Below are positions 6,539 to 16,525 of a stretch of 64,000 nt of DNA, in pieces. The translations under genes and the position numbers were made by a program. Source of the stretch: Bradyrhizobium guangdongense (GTDB lineage: Bacteria; Pseudomonadota; Alphaproteobacteria; Rhizobiales; Xanthobacteraceae); assembly GCF_004114975.1 (NCBI RefSeq), contig NZ_CP030051.1:5580001-5644000 (forward strand). Reading direction: 5' to 3'. How positions within the stretch are numbered: the stretch's first letter is position 1; each line of letters begins with the position of its first letter. The notes under the pieces are model-generated. The model had not been told where the DNA came from, searched no databases, and was given only the letters and a program-made list of their open reading frames with translations.

Positions 6539-8902
6539 CTACACCGCCATCTTCCGATGCAGCACCGGTGCCCCTGTGGTGAGGCTTTCCGCCGCATCGA
6601 TGATCGCGTTGGCGTCGATGCCGTAGTGCCGATAAAGGTCAGCGATCGTGCCGGTCTGGCCGAACTGCTCGACGCCGAGCGCCTCGACGCGATGACCGCG
6701 GACGCTGCCGAGCCAGCCGAGCGCGCTGGGATGACCGTCGATCACGGTCACGATGCCGCAGTCGCGCGGCAGCGGCGCCAGCAGCTTTTCGATGTGGCTG
6801 AGATGCTGCACGCCGCGCCGATCGCGGCGCAATTTCCGTGCGGCGGTCCACCCTGCGTGGAGACGGTCCGCCGAGGTGATCGCGAGCAGGCCGACGTCGC
6901 GCCTGTCCTCGCCGATGAAGCCGGTGGCCTCGATGGCCTCGGGCGCCACCGCGCCGGTATAGACGATCACGACCTCGGCATTCGGGCCGGGCTTGCGCAG
7001 CCAATAAGCGCCGTCGGTGATGCCTTGTTGCAGCTCTGGCGTCATGATCCGCTGCGGCTGCTCGATGCTGCGCGTCGAGAGCCGCAAATAGACGGAACCG
7101 CCCTCGCCCGGCTCGCGCTGCATGTGCTGAAAGCCGAAAGCCATGATGACAGCAAGCTCGTCGACGAAGGCCGGCTCGAACGAGGCGAGCCCGTCCTGCG
7201 CCATGCCGATCAGGGGCGTTGCGATCGACTGGTGTGCGCCGCCTTCCGGAGCAAGCGTGATGCCTGATGGGGTCGCCGCCACCATGAAGCGCGCATCCTG
7301 GTAGCAGGCGTAGTTGAGCGCATCGAGGCCGCGCTCGATGAAGGGATCGTAGAGCGTGCCGACCGGCAGCAGCCGCGCGCCGTTGATCTGGTGCGACAGG
7401 CCGAGCGCGGAGAGCATGATGAACAGGTTCATCTCGGCAATGCCGAGCTCGAGATGCTGGCCCTTTGGCGAGGCGTCCCAATTGTAGGTCGAGGGAATTT
7501 TCTCGCTGCGGAATAAGTCCGCCTTCTCGGCGCGCGCGAACAGGCCGCGCCGGTTCACCCACGGGCCGAGGTTGGTTGAGACGGTGACGTCGGGCGAGGT
7601 CGTGACGATGCGCTTTGCCAGCTCGCTGTCACCGCGCGCGATCTCGTTCAGCACGAGCCCAAAGCCTTGTTGCGTGGACATCTGCGGCGACGGCTTGAAG
7701 GCGAGCGACGTGGGCACCTCGATAACAGGCGCGGTCAGCCGGCGGCCATCCCTGTTGAACGGCACGCGCGCGAGAAAGGTCTCCAGCTCGGCGGCGCTTT
7801 GCGTCAGGCCCTCGAACTTGTCCCATTCGTGCCCGGGCCGGATGTTCTGGCTCTCGCGGTATTTCTCCATCTGCGCGACCGTCATCAGGCCCGCATGATT
7901 GTCCTTGTGGCCCTGGAACGGCAGGCCAACGCCCTTGATGGTGTAGGCGATGAAGCAGACCGGGCGATCGTGGTCGATGGACTCGAACGCCTCCAACATG
8001 CTCGCCATATCGTGGCCGCCGAGATTTGACATCAGCGCCAGCAGCTCCTCATCGCTGCGCTTGTCGATCAATTTCGTGATCGGGCCCTGATCGCCGATCT
8101 CGTCCTGCAGATGCTTGCGAAAAGCGGCGCCGCCCTGGAAGCACAGGGCTGCGTAGAGTGCGTTCGGACAATTGTCGATCCAGGCCTTCAGCGCTCCGCC
8201 ACCGGGTTCGGCGAACGCTTCACGCATCAGGCGACCGTATTTCACGATGACGACGTCCCAGCCGAAATTGCGGAACACGGTCTCGAACTTTTCCCAAAGC
8301 CCCTCGCGCACGACGGCATCGAGCGACTGCCTGTTGTAGTCGACCACCCACCAGGTGTTGCGCAGGCCGTGCTTCCATCCTTCGGCGAGCGCCTCGAAGA
8401 TGTTGCCCTCGTCCATCTCGGCATCACCGACCAGCGCGATCATCCGCCCCTCGCGGCGGTCCTTCATCCAGCCATGGGCCTTGACGTAGTCCTGCGCCAG
8501 CGAGGCAAACAGCGTCTGCGCGACGCCGAGGCCGACCGAGCCGGTGGAGAAATCGACGTCGTCGACATCCTTGGTGCGCGAGGGATAGGACTGCGCGCCC
8601 TTGAAGCCGCGAAAATTCTCCAGCTTCTCGCGGCTCTGGCGGCCGAACAGATACTGAATGGCGTGGAACACCGGGCTCGCATGCGGCTTCACCGCGACGC
8701 GGTCCTCGGGCCGCAGCACGTGGAAGTACAAGGCCGACATGATGGTCGCGAGCGACGCCGACGAGGCCTGGTGGCCGCCGACCTTCAGGCCGTCCGCATT
8801 CGGGCGGATGTGGTTGGCGTGATGGATGGTCCATGAGGACAGCCACAGCGCCTTGCGGCTGAGGGCTGTCAGGGTTTCGAGACGATCGGAATCAACGGGC
8901 AT
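6539..8902 (-). CDS. Homodimeric thiamine-diphosphate 2-oxoacid dehydrogenase E1 (AceE/MdeB-like)
   Basis: 787 residues, intermediate between transketolase and AceE. The thiamine-diphosphate/Mg motif is seen as GDAEMDEGNIFEAL followed by WWVVDYNRQS; KPHASPVFHAIQYLFGR and STGSVGLGVAQ are N-terminal landmarks, and AEMNLFIMLSALGLSHQ belongs to the pyrimidine-binding domain. GGAG seven bases before the ATG fixes the start. An Lrp-family gene is divergent 130 bases away, the same pairing as mdeB and mdeR of methionine catabolism, so 2-oxobutyrate or another amino-acid-derived oxoacid is a reasonable guess. No E2 or E3 gene is adjacent. Confidence 0.8.
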   Translation of the reverse strand: MPVDSDRLETLTALSRKALWLSSWTIHHANHIRPNADGLKVGGHQASSASLATIMSALYFHVLRPEDRVAVKPHASPVFHAIQYLFGRQSREKLENFRGFKGAQSYPSRTKDVDDVDFSTGSVGLGVAQTLFASLAQDYVKAHGWMKDRREGRMIALVGDAEMDEGNIFEALAEGWKHGLRNTWWVVDYNRQSLDAVVREGLWEKFETVFRNFGWDVVIVKYGRLMREAFAEPGGGALKAWIDNCPNALYAALCFQGGAAFRKHLQDEIGDQGPITKLIDKRSDEELLALMSNLGGHDMASMLEAFESIDHDRPVCFIAYTIKGVGLPFQGHKDNHAGLMTVAQMEKYRESQNIRPGHEWDKFEGLTQSAAELETFLARVPFNRDGRRLTAPVIEVPTSLAFKPSPQMSTQQGFGLVLNEIARGDSELAKRIVTTSPDVTVSTNLGPWVNRRGLFARAEKADLFRSEKIPSTYNWDASPKGQHLELGIAEMNLFIMLSALGLSHQINGARLLPVGTLYDPFIERGLDALNYACYQDARFMVAATPSGITLAPEGGAHQSIATPLIGMAQDGLASFEPAFVDELAVIMAFGFQHMQREPGEGGSVYLRLSTRSIEQPQRIMTPELQQGITDGAYWLRKPGPNAEVVIVYTGAVAPEAIEATGFIGEDRRDVGLLAITSADRLHAGWTAARKLRRDRRGVQHLSHIEKLLAPLPRDCGIVTVIDGHPSALGWLGSVRGHRVEALGVEQFGQTGTIADLYRHYGIDANAIIDAAESLTTGAPVLHRKMAV

Positions 8903-9032
8903 GGCGATGCTCCGGGAAATAAGGCGGATCATACGCCTGCCGCGGCCGCCAAAATTCTCAAACTTTCGCGCTATACCTCCCTTTATTGGGATAGTTTACC
9001 AACATGACCGCCAAAACATAGGTTCCATTCCA

Positions 9033-9494
9033 ATGACCGACCTCGACGCCATCGACCGCAAGATCCTCGGCTATCTCCAGAACGACAGCCGGCTGACCAT
9101 GCAGGAGCTGGCCGACAAGGTCGGGCTGTCGGTCTCGCCTTGCCATCGACGGGTCAAGCTGCTGGAGGAGCGCGGCGTGATCTCGCGTTACATCGCAACC
9201 GTGGACCAGAAAGCGCTGGGGCTGCATGTCAGCGTCTTCATCTCCATCAAGCTGGCGCGGCAGAAGGAGGAGGACCTCAACCGCTTTGCCCGCGCGATCT
9301 CGAAATGGGACGAGGTGCTGGAGTGCTATCTGATGACCGGCAACCGCGACTATCTGCTGCGCGTCGTCGCCGCCGACCTCGCCTCCTACGAGACGTTCCT
9401 CAAGACCAAGCTGACCCGGCTCGACGGCATCGCCTCGATCGAGTCGAGCTTTGCGCTCAGCCAGGTGAAATATTCGATCGCGCTGCCGGTGTAG
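9033..9494 (+). CDS. Lrp/AsnC-family transcriptional regulator
   Basis: 153 residues, typical for Lrp. The helix-turn-helix covers DAIDRKILGYLQNDSRLTMQ and LADKVGLSVSPCHRRVKLLE (residues 4-45), followed by a RAM ligand domain (ECYLMTGNRDYLLRVVAADL). The start at MTDLDAIDRKIL is the family N-terminus; a frame from 8826 would run through the promoter and into the divergent E1 gene. It probably controls the divergent E1 gene in response to an amino acid. It converges on the alcohol dehydrogenase gene with only 4 bases between stop codons. Confidence 0.9.
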   Translation: MTDLDAIDRKILGYLQNDSRLTMQELADKVGLSVSPCHRRVKLLEERGVISRYIATVDQKALGLHVSVFISIKLARQKEEDLNRFARAISKWDEVLECYLMTGNRDYLLRVVAADLASYETFLKTKLTRLDGIASIESSFALSQVKYSIALPV

Positions 9495-9498
9495 GACG

Positions 9499-10578
9499 TC
9501 ATCGCCACGGCTGCACCATGATCTTGGTGTGGGCCTCGGGATTGGCGAGATCGGCGAACGCCTTTGCGACACCGTCGAGACCGACTTCCGCAGTCACCAT
9601 GGCCGCCGCATCCACCTCTCCTTCCGCGATCAGGCGCAGCGAGGCCGCGAACTCCTCCGGCGTGTAGCCGAGCACGTATTGGACGCTGAGCTCCTTCATG
9701 ATGCCGAGCATCGGCTCGTTCCTGTCGCTCTCCATGCAGACCCCGACCACGACGATCCTGGCATCGCGCGGCGCGCCCTCGAACACCTGCTGCAGCAGGC
9801 CGGGCACGCCGACACATTCGAAGATGATCGCGGGCTTGAGCGCCGGCAACATGGCCTGGAACGGCGGCCGCGCCGCCTTCTCCGCCTCCGACATCTGCGC
9901 GTGCTCGGCCCAGGTCGCGTAGGGCTGAGATACTTTGGGATCGACGACGATATCGGCACCGAGCTTTGCGGCGAGCGCGCGCCGCGCCGGCGAATAGTCG
10001 GCGGCGACGATCGGATGCAGGCCTTTGATCTTCAGCGCGGCGATCACCGCGAGCCCGACCGGGCCGCAGCCGATTACGAGCGGCACTTCGCCGCCGCTGA
10101 CATTGGCTTTTGCCACCGCGTGGACACCGACGGCGAGCGGCTCGGTCAGCGCGGCATGTTCCGGCGCAAGGCCGTTGGGCACCTCCAGCAGCAGCGGCTC
10201 GCTGAGCAGCATCTGCTCGGCATAGCCGCCGACGAACTCGTTGGAATAGCCGATGCCCTTGATGCCCTCAGGCGTCAGCAGCGCCGGCAGCGAGCACACA
10301 TGCGTGCCCGGCTTGAGCTTGCGCGCGGTGCCGGGACCGTAGTCGAGGATCTCGCAGCAGAACTCGTGGCCGAAGACGACGTCGCGCGACAGATCCATCG
10401 GCGTCCGCCCGGTCTTCTTCGCCATCTCCACCATCCGCGGCGCATGCTGACGCGCGTGCAGGTCGGAGCCGCAGATGCCGCAGGCGAGCGTCTTGACCAG
10501 TACCTGGCCGGGGCCCGGCTTCGGTTCGGCCACTCCGTCGACGACCATCTCACCGTTCCTGAAGATCGCAGCGCGCAT
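9499..10578 (-). CDS. Zinc-dependent alcohol dehydrogenase, MDR superfamily
   Basis: 359 residues. The N-terminal GroES fold carries catalytic zinc ligands in ACGICGSDLH and GHEFCCE; GCGPVGLAVIAALKIKG binds NAD(P). The four-cysteine structural zinc loop of classical alcohol dehydrogenases is absent, replaced by a segment holding HVCSLPALLTPEGI. Substrate unknown. The start MRAAIFRNGEMV follows GGGAGGAG. An EamA transporter gene lies 60 bases upstream on the same strand, so the two may be co-transcribed. Confidence 0.85.
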   Translation of the reverse strand: MRAAIFRNGEMVVDGVAEPKPGPGQVLVKTLACGICGSDLHARQHAPRMVEMAKKTGRTPMDLSRDVVFGHEFCCEILDYGPGTARKLKPGTHVCSLPALLTPEGIKGIGYSNEFVGGYAEQMLLSEPLLLEVPNGLAPEHAALTEPLAVGVHAVAKANVSGGEVPLVIGCGPVGLAVIAALKIKGLHPIVAADYSPARRALAAKLGADIVVDPKVSQPYATWAEHAQMSEAEKAARPPFQAMLPALKPAIIFECVGVPGLLQQVFEGAPRDARIVVVGVCMESDRNEPMLGIMKELSVQYVLGYTPEEFAASLRLIAEGEVDAAAMVTAEVGLDGVAKAFADLANPEAHTKIMVQPWR

Positions 10579-10638
10579 CCGGCTCCTCCCATCGTTTTGG
10601 AGCCCTTGATAGCACGAAGCGGGACGCACTGACTTGCG

Positions 10639-11625
10639 TCAGGGGTTTGGGGAACGCTCTTCCAGCACCAGAAGCTGGGCCCGCCGAACGCGCTCGCGAT
10701 GGGCGATGTAGAGGCCGCTGGCGACGATGAAGGCCGCGCCGGTGACGGTCCACACGTCAGGCACCTCGCCGAACAGGAAGAAGCCCAGGATGCTGACCCA
10801 CAGCAGCTGCGTGTAGGAGAACGGCGCCAGCACCGAGGCATCGCCGTAGCGATACGCCAGCACGATGATCCACTGGCCGACGGTGGAGGCTACCCCGATC
10901 ACGATGCCGAGCCCGATCGCGGTCCAGCTCGGCGCCACCCAGACGAACGGCACCATCACAGAGAGGATGGCGACACCCGTCAGCGCGGAATAGGCCATGG
11001 TGGTGAGCACGGCTTCCCGCCCGCTCATCATGCGCGTCAGGATCAGCGCCGCGGCCCAGCAAAAGGCCGAAACGATCGGGAAGAACGCGGCGGCATGAAA
11101 CGCGCTCGAGCCCGGGCGCAGGATGATCAACACGCCGAAGAGGCCGATCGCGGTCGCGATCCAGCGGCGCATGCCGACCTTCTCGCTCAGGAAGATGATC
11201 GACAGCGCCGTGACGAACAGCGGCGAGACGAAACCGGTGGCGGACGCCTCCGCGATGGGAAGGAAGCGCAGGCCGGTGATGAAAAACAGTGAGGAGCCGA
11301 GCAGGGCAGCGCCGCGCATCAACTGCAGGCCAAGGCGCTCGGTGCGCATCGCCTGCAGCGGCGAGCCCGGCAGCATCACCGGCGTGAACATCAGCGCGAA
11401 GGTGACGAAGCGGATCCAGGTGATCTCGATCGAGGGCAGGCTGGCGGAAAGATATTTCGCGGTGACGTCGGAGGTGCCGAGAAACACCGTCGAGAGCAAT
11501 ACCAATGCAATGCCCTTGAAGGGATGATCGACGCGCGCAGGCGCGCGGCGAGCCTCCTGCTTCTTCTCCGGCACGGGCATGGGAATACTGTCGAGCCTTG
11601 CGGCTGCGGCGGGCGGCGGTGTCAC
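10639..11625 (-). CDS. EamA/DMT-family membrane transporter
   Basis: 328 residues with about ten hydrophobic segments in two EamA repeats; the first begins KGIALVLLSTVFLGTSDVTA and the second near PIVSAFCWAAALILTRMMSG. The family exports or imports metabolites; the substrate cannot be inferred. The frame opens with GTG at 11625 (MTPPPAAAARLDS). An ATG at 11580 (MPVPEKKQEARRAP) is an equal candidate because neither has a clear Shine-Dalgarno match. Confidence 0.82.
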   Translation of the reverse strand: MTPPPAAAARLDSIPMPVPEKKQEARRAPARVDHPFKGIALVLLSTVFLGTSDVTAKYLSASLPSIEITWIRFVTFALMFTPVMLPGSPLQAMRTERLGLQLMRGAALLGSSLFFITGLRFLPIAEASATGFVSPLFVTALSIIFLSEKVGMRRWIATAIGLFGVLIILRPGSSAFHAAAFFPIVSAFCWAAALILTRMMSGREAVLTTMAYSALTGVAILSVMVPFVWVAPSWTAIGLGIVIGVASTVGQWIIVLAYRYGDASVLAPFSYTQLLWVSILGFFLFGEVPDVWTVTGAAFIVASGLYIAHRERVRRAQLLVLEERSPNP

Positions 11626-11766
11626 TGTGGGAACTCGGCAAAGGCGAATCGAGAACGTTCGTAAAAAACGACAAATGCGCCGCGTTCACAACTTCCGAAA
11701 ACAGGATGCGGATATGCGCTCACGTCCGCGCGCGTCAATACTCCATTAAGAATGGGCGTTTGTGCA

Positions 11767-12606
11767 CTACAGCATGGGCAGGCTGCGCGGCTTCGGGCCG
11801 CGCGGAAAAGCCGCATCCAGCGCCAAAATCTCCTCTTTCGTCAGCACGAGATCGCCGGCGGCCGCATTTTCGCCGGCATGTTCCGCGGACGAGGCCTTCG
11901 GGATCGCGAACACCGTAGTCGCACGGGTGAGGAAGCTCAGCGCGACCTGACGCGGCGTCGCGCGACGCGCCTGCGCGATGCGCGCCAGCACGGCGCCGCC
12001 CTTGCTGCGGTCGTCGGGAAAATCGTCGTGCCCGAACGGCGAATAGGCGACGACGGCGACGCCGTGCCGCTCGCACCACGGGATCACCGCATGCTCGATC
12101 GCGCGCTCCTTGAGATGATAGAGCACCTGATTGCAGGCGACCTTGCCCTCGCCTGAAACCGCGAGAATTTCGTCGAGATCGTCGGCGTCGAAATTCGAAA
12201 CGCCCCAGGACTTGATCTTGCCGGACGACACCAGTTCCTCGAACGCAGCGACGGTGTCCTCGAGCGCGTACGATCCGCGCCAGTGCAGCAGATAGCAATC
12301 GAGGCTGTCAGTCTTCAGCCGCTTCAGCGACCGCTCGCAGGCCGTGATGGTGCCGCGGCGCGAGGCGTTGCTCGGCAGAACTTTCGAGACGAGGAACACC
12401 TCGTCGCGGCGGCCCGTGATGGCGTCGGCAATGACGAGCTCGGCATCGCCATACATCTCGGCGGTGTCGATATGGGTCATGCCCAGATCGAGCCCGCGCT
12501 GAAGCGCGGCAATCGCGCGCTTGCGATCGCCATGATCGAGATACCAGGTGCCCTGCCCGATCACGGAAACGCTGGCGCCGGTTTTGCCGAAGGGATGCCT
12601 GTTCAT
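11767..12606 (-). CDS. Aldo/keto reductase
   Basis: 279 residues, a complete TIM-barrel reductase. The tetrad is visible: Asp and Tyr in HIDTAEMYGDAE, Lys in VSKVLPSNAS and His in CYLLHWRGSY. The NADPH segment near the C-terminus reads AIPKASSAEHAGENAAAG. The ATG at 12606 follows GGAG, preferred over an in-frame TTG four codons upstream. It lies 48 bases downstream of an SMP-30 lactonase gene on the same strand and may form an operon for sugar or lactone metabolism. Confidence 0.88.
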   Translation of the reverse strand: MNRHPFGKTGASVSVIGQGTWYLDHGDRKRAIAALQRGLDLGMTHIDTAEMYGDAELVIADAITGRRDEVFLVSKVLPSNASRRGTITACERSLKRLKTDSLDCYLLHWRGSYALEDTVAAFEELVSSGKIKSWGVSNFDADDLDEILAVSGEGKVACNQVLYHLKERAIEHAVIPWCERHGVAVVAYSPFGHDDFPDDRSKGGAVLARIAQARRATPRQVALSFLTRATTVFAIPKASSAEHAGENAAAGDLVLTKEEILALDAAFPRGPKPRSLPML

Positions 12607-12654
12607 GTTCGTCTCCAATGCCAGCTCTTCAGGTCAGGCAAACCGCCATCCCGC

Positions 12655-13560
12655 TCAAGAGTTCAATCCGCTGATATCGGCGACCAGGACACTGCCGGTC
12701 GCCGATTCCGTGATATAGATCCGATCTCTGTTCGCGCCACCGATGGCGACATTGGTGCAGTTCGGCCCGGCGCAGGACTTGATCCGCGCGATCAATTCGC
12801 CGTTCGGTGCGAACACGAAGACGTGGCCGAGCGAGGCGTGGCCGACGAACAGACGGCCTTTCGCATCCATCGTTAGGCCATCGGGACCCGAGGTGCCGAA
12901 CAGCGAGCAGAACCGGCCGACCTTGGACACGCTGCCGTCCCGCATGAACGGCAGCCGCCATACTGCGTTGTCGCGCGTCATCGCAACGAACAGCACGGTC
13001 TCGGTCGGATCGAGCACCAGCCCATTCGGGCTGACGCCGGTATCGATCAGGCAATCGAGCCGGCCGTTCGACGTCAGCCGATAGACGCGCCCGCTGGGAT
13101 CGTGCAGGCCGGTCTGGCCCTGGTCGGTAAAGAAGATGTCGCCGTTGGAGCCGAGATGCAGATCGTTGCAGCCGCGGAACGATTCCGAATTGCGCGACGT
13201 CAGGACCGGCGTGACGCGGCCGGCCTGGGCATCGAGTTCCATGATGCCATGCATATAATCGGCGACCAGGATACGCCCGTCAGCCGCGATCTTCAGCCCG
13301 TTCGGCCAGCCCTCGTACTCGATCACGAGCAACCACGCACCATCGGGCGCGATACGAAAGATCCGACCGAAGGGAATGTCGACGATGTAGAGATTGCCCT
13401 CCTTGTCGAATGACGGCCCTTCAACAAAACTGTCGGTCGGCACGCCCGGCCGGTTGGCGTCGGCCCAATCCGTCCGCACGCCCTTGCGGCGAAACGTGTC
13501 GGGCATGGCTGAGAAGATCTTGGTTTCGATCAGGCGCGGTGGCGTTTCCAGGTACATCAT
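12655..13560 (-). CDS. SMP-30/gluconolactonase-family protein (second copy)
   Basis: 301 residues. Propeller landmarks include FVEGPSFDKEGNLYIVDIPF, EYEGWPNGLKIAADGRILVA, GCNDLHLGSNGDIFFTDQGQ, GVSPNGLVLDPTETVLFVAM and GTSGPDGLTMDAKGRLFVGH, giving the usual Glu, Asn and Asp metal ligands. It is clearly distant in sequence from the lactonase at 3631-4611. The start is taken at ATGATGTACCTGG (MMYLETPPR), which lacks a strong Shine-Dalgarno. Probably co-transcribed with the aldo/keto reductase. Confidence 0.82.
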   Translation of the reverse strand: MMYLETPPRLIETKIFSAMPDTFRRKGVRTDWADANRPGVPTDSFVEGPSFDKEGNLYIVDIPFGRIFRIAPDGAWLLVIEYEGWPNGLKIAADGRILVADYMHGIMELDAQAGRVTPVLTSRNSESFRGCNDLHLGSNGDIFFTDQGQTGLHDPSGRVYRLTSNGRLDCLIDTGVSPNGLVLDPTETVLFVAMTRDNAVWRLPFMRDGSVSKVGRFCSLFGTSGPDGLTMDAKGRLFVGHASLGHVFVFAPNGELIARIKSCAGPNCTNVAIGGANRDRIYITESATGSVLVADISGLNS

Positions 13561-13710
13561 GGTTGTTGTGATTGTTGAGGGGGAGCGCGGCAGCATAGGG
13601 CACTATCGCGGGCGCGTCGATTGGGGCGGAGGCATGGCACTTCCATGCCACTCCCACGGACGTGCGCCGTGTGAAACGCTTCTGCCCTGCATCCGGGGTG
13701 CATCAACCCA

Positions 13711-13789
13711 GTCATTACGGGCGCAGCGAAGCAATCCAGACTGTCACCGTGGAGGGACTCTGGATTGCTTCGCTACGCTCGCAATGACA
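13711..13789. repeat. Interspersed palindromic repeat, family A copy 3
   Basis: GTCATTACGGGCGCAGCGAA, then GCAATCCAGACTGTC, returning through CTCTGGATTGCTTCGCTACG to CTCGCAATGAC. It lies immediately downstream of nasC. Confidence 0.85.
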
Positions 13790-13805
13790 GGGGAGAGAGC
13801 CGGGC

Positions 13806-16511
13806 CTAGCTCGCGGCACCTGCCAGTTTGACTTCTCTTGCCGACGCAATGTCCGTCGTCGCGATCAGCCGCTTCAGCTCGGGGATGCAGGAGCCGCAAT
13901 TGGTGCCGGCCTTGAGCTTGGCGCCGATCTCGGCCGCGGTCCGCGCGCCGCCCGCGATGCTGTCGCAGATGGTGCCGCGGCCGACGCCGAAGCAGGCGCA
14001 GACGATCGGGCCGGTCGAGGCGGCGCCTTCGCCGGACTTGCCTGACAGCAGCATGCGGCGCTGCTCGTCGGTGACGTAATCGGCCGCGAACAGGCTCTTC
14101 ACCACCTCCCAGTCGCCGGCATCATGCCCGGGGCCGACGAACAGGCAGGTCTCGATGCGGTCGCCCGCGAACGAGGCCGCGCGATAGATGCCGCCGCCGA
14201 AATCGCGATACTCGGCAATGTCCTCGCCGGAGACGGAATCGAGCCAGGCTGGCCAGCGCGACAGATCCGCATTGTCGGCGAAGAGATAGCCGAAGCCGCC
14301 GGCGACAGTGGCGCGGGTCCACAACAGGTTCTGTGGCAGATCGAGCTGCTTGCGCGACAGTGCGAAGCCGCGGAAGACGAACTCGTAAGGAGCGATCGCC
14401 GCCGGCGTCGCCTTCGACTCCGGCTGGCCCGAGAACGGATCGGTGAACGGTGCTACCAGCGCGCCGACGCGGCCGTGCGAAGCATTCATCGCGCTCCAGT
14501 GGATCGGCACGAACAGCGCGCCGCGCTGCTGGCCTTCGCCGACGACGACCTTCAGGATGCACTGACCATAATCGGTGGTGATGCGGGCGTAGCCGTCATG
14601 GACGATGCCGTACTTGCCGGCGTCATCAGGGTGGATCTCGACGAAAGGTTCGGGCAGATGCGCACCCAGGCGCTGGCTCAGGCCCGTGCGTGTCATGGTG
14701 TGCCACTGGTCGCGGATGCGTCCGGTGTTGAGCCTCAGGGGCCTCGAGGGCCCTGTCTCGCCACGCAGCGCCGGCACCTCCGGCGCGACGAAGCGGCCCT
14801 TGCCGTCATTGGTGAAGAATCCGCCCTCGGCGAAGAAGCGCTCGCCTGGTGCCTCGCCTTCGCGCGCAGGCCACTGCACCGGTTTCAAGGCGTCGAAGGC
14901 GTCGTCGGACAGCGAAGTCATCGCACCGATATCGAAGTCGCGGCTGCCGTCGTTCTCGAACGCCGAGAGCGCGGCGTGCTCGCGGAAGATGTCGGCCGCG
15001 GATTTGTAGTTGAAGCTGTCGCCGAAGCCGAGGCGCTTGGCGGTCTCGCTGAGAATCCACCAGTCGGGGCGCGCCTCGCCCGGCGCCGGCAGGAACGAGC
15101 GCTGGCGCGAGATGCGGCGCTCGGAGTTGGTCACGGTGCCCGATTTCTCGCCCCAGGCCAGCGCGGGCAACAGCACATGCGGGCCGGCCTCGACCGTGTC
15201 GTTAGAGAGCACGTTCTCCGAGACCACGAACAGCTCGAGCTTCTTCAGGGCATCGCGGACCATGTCCGCGTCGGGCAGCGACACCGCGGGATTGGTGCCC
15301 ATCACCCACAGTGCCTTGACCTCGCCGCGATTGATCGCCTCGAACAGCTGCACTGCCTTCAGGCCTTCATGGGTGGCGATGCGCGGCGCCTTCCAGAACC
15401 GCCTGACACGATCGATGTCGGGCGGCGTGAAACCCATATGGGCGGCGAGCATATTGGCGAGGCCACCGACTTCGCGGCCCCCCATCGCGTTGGGCTGACC
15501 GGTCAGCGAGAACGGCGAAGCGCCCACCTTCCCGATCCGCCCCGTGGCGAGATGGCAGTTCAGGATCGCGTTGACCTTGTCGGTGCCCTGGGCCGACTGG
15601 TTGACCCCTTGCGAATAGAGCGTGACGACCTTCTCGGTGTCGCGGAACATCTTGAAGAAGATGGCGACGTCCTGCTCGGAGAGACCCGTGGCCAGCGCGG
15701 TCGCGGTGACGCTGCCGGCGATGTTGCGTGCGCGCGCCAGCGCATCGTCGAAGCCGGAGGTGTTCTGCGCGATGTAGTCGCGATCGAGCGCGCCATTGTC
15801 GGCAAGATGGACGAACAGGCCGGAGAACAGCGCGGTATCGGTGCCGGGCTTGAGGCCGAGGAACAGATCGACATCGCTTGCGGTATCGGTGCGGCGCGGA
15901 TCGATCACGATCATGCGCGCGCCGCGCTCCGCACGGTTCTTCAACATGCGCTGGAATAGAACGGGATGACACCAGGCGGCGTTCGAGCCGACGAAGACGA
16001 GCAGATCGGCCTGGTCGAGATCCTCATAGCACCCCGGTACGGTATCGGCGCCGAAGGCGCGGCGATGGCCGGCGACTGAGGACGACATGCACAGCCGCGA
16101 ATTGGTATCGACGTTGGCGGTTCCGACAAAGCCCTTCATCAGCTTGTTGGCGACGTAATAATCCTCGGTGAGGAGCTGTCCGGAGAGATAGAACGCGACC
16201 GCGTCGGCGCCGTCGCGCGCCACGATGTGCTGCATGCGGTGGGCGACATGATCGAGCGCATCGCTCCAGGCGACGCGTTCCAGCACGCCCTTGCAGCGGA
16301 TCATCGGATACAGCAGACGGCTTTCCAGCCCGACGGTCTCGCCGAGCGCGGAGCCCTTGGAGCAGAGCCGACCGAAATTGGCGGGATGATCGGGATCGCC
16401 CGCGATCGCCGCCCCACCCTTGCCGTCGGGCGTCGCCAGCACGCCGCAGCCGACGCCGCAATAGGGACAGGTCGTTCTGGTTGCGCGAAGCGTCGGATCG
16501 ATTGCCGTCAT
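13806..16511 (-). CDS. nasC: Assimilatory nitrate reductase catalytic subunit with C-terminal BFD-type [2Fe-2S] domain
   Basis: 901 residues. The N-terminal [4Fe-4S] site is read in TTCPYCGVGCGVL and GRLCSKGSALG; the molybdopterin domains follow (NTNSRLCMSSSVAGHRRAFG, FVGSNAAWCHPVLFQRM, ANMLAAHMGF). The C-terminal ~60 residues (CACFGVGRGTICD, then TNCGSCIPELKRLI) form a BFD-like [2Fe-2S] module, as in NasA/NasC of cytoplasmic assimilatory enzymes. It reduces nitrate to nitrite. AAAGG ten bases before the ATG fixes the start, 14 bases after the flp stop. It is the last gene of the narK-bjgb-flp-nasC operon. No assimilatory nitrite reductase is in the window. Confidence 0.93.
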   Translation of the reverse strand: MTAIDPTLRATRTTCPYCGVGCGVLATPDGKGGAAIAGDPDHPANFGRLCSKGSALGETVGLESRLLYPMIRCKGVLERVAWSDALDHVAHRMQHIVARDGADAVAFYLSGQLLTEDYYVANKLMKGFVGTANVDTNSRLCMSSSVAGHRRAFGADTVPGCYEDLDQADLLVFVGSNAAWCHPVLFQRMLKNRAERGARMIVIDPRRTDTASDVDLFLGLKPGTDTALFSGLFVHLADNGALDRDYIAQNTSGFDDALARARNIAGSVTATALATGLSEQDVAIFFKMFRDTEKVVTLYSQGVNQSAQGTDKVNAILNCHLATGRIGKVGASPFSLTGQPNAMGGREVGGLANMLAAHMGFTPPDIDRVRRFWKAPRIATHEGLKAVQLFEAINRGEVKALWVMGTNPAVSLPDADMVRDALKKLELFVVSENVLSNDTVEAGPHVLLPALAWGEKSGTVTNSERRISRQRSFLPAPGEARPDWWILSETAKRLGFGDSFNYKSAADIFREHAALSAFENDGSRDFDIGAMTSLSDDAFDALKPVQWPAREGEAPGERFFAEGGFFTNDGKGRFVAPEVPALRGETGPSRPLRLNTGRIRDQWHTMTRTGLSQRLGAHLPEPFVEIHPDDAGKYGIVHDGYARITTDYGQCILKVVVGEGQQRGALFVPIHWSAMNASHGRVGALVAPFTDPFSGQPESKATPAAIAPYEFVFRGFALSRKQLDLPQNLLWTRATVAGGFGYLFADNADLSRWPAWLDSVSGEDIAEYRDFGGGIYRAASFAGDRIETCLFVGPGHDAGDWEVVKSLFAADYVTDEQRRMLLSGKSGEGAASTGPIVCACFGVGRGTICDSIAGGARTAAEIGAKLKAGTNCGSCIPELKRLIATTDIASAREVKLAGAAS

Positions 16512-16525
16512 TCCAAACTGCCTTT

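Noticed and set aside
14124..15959. 611-codon plus-strand frame
   Set aside because: Antisense to nasC, whose minus-strand frame has all expected iron-sulfur and molybdopterin motifs.
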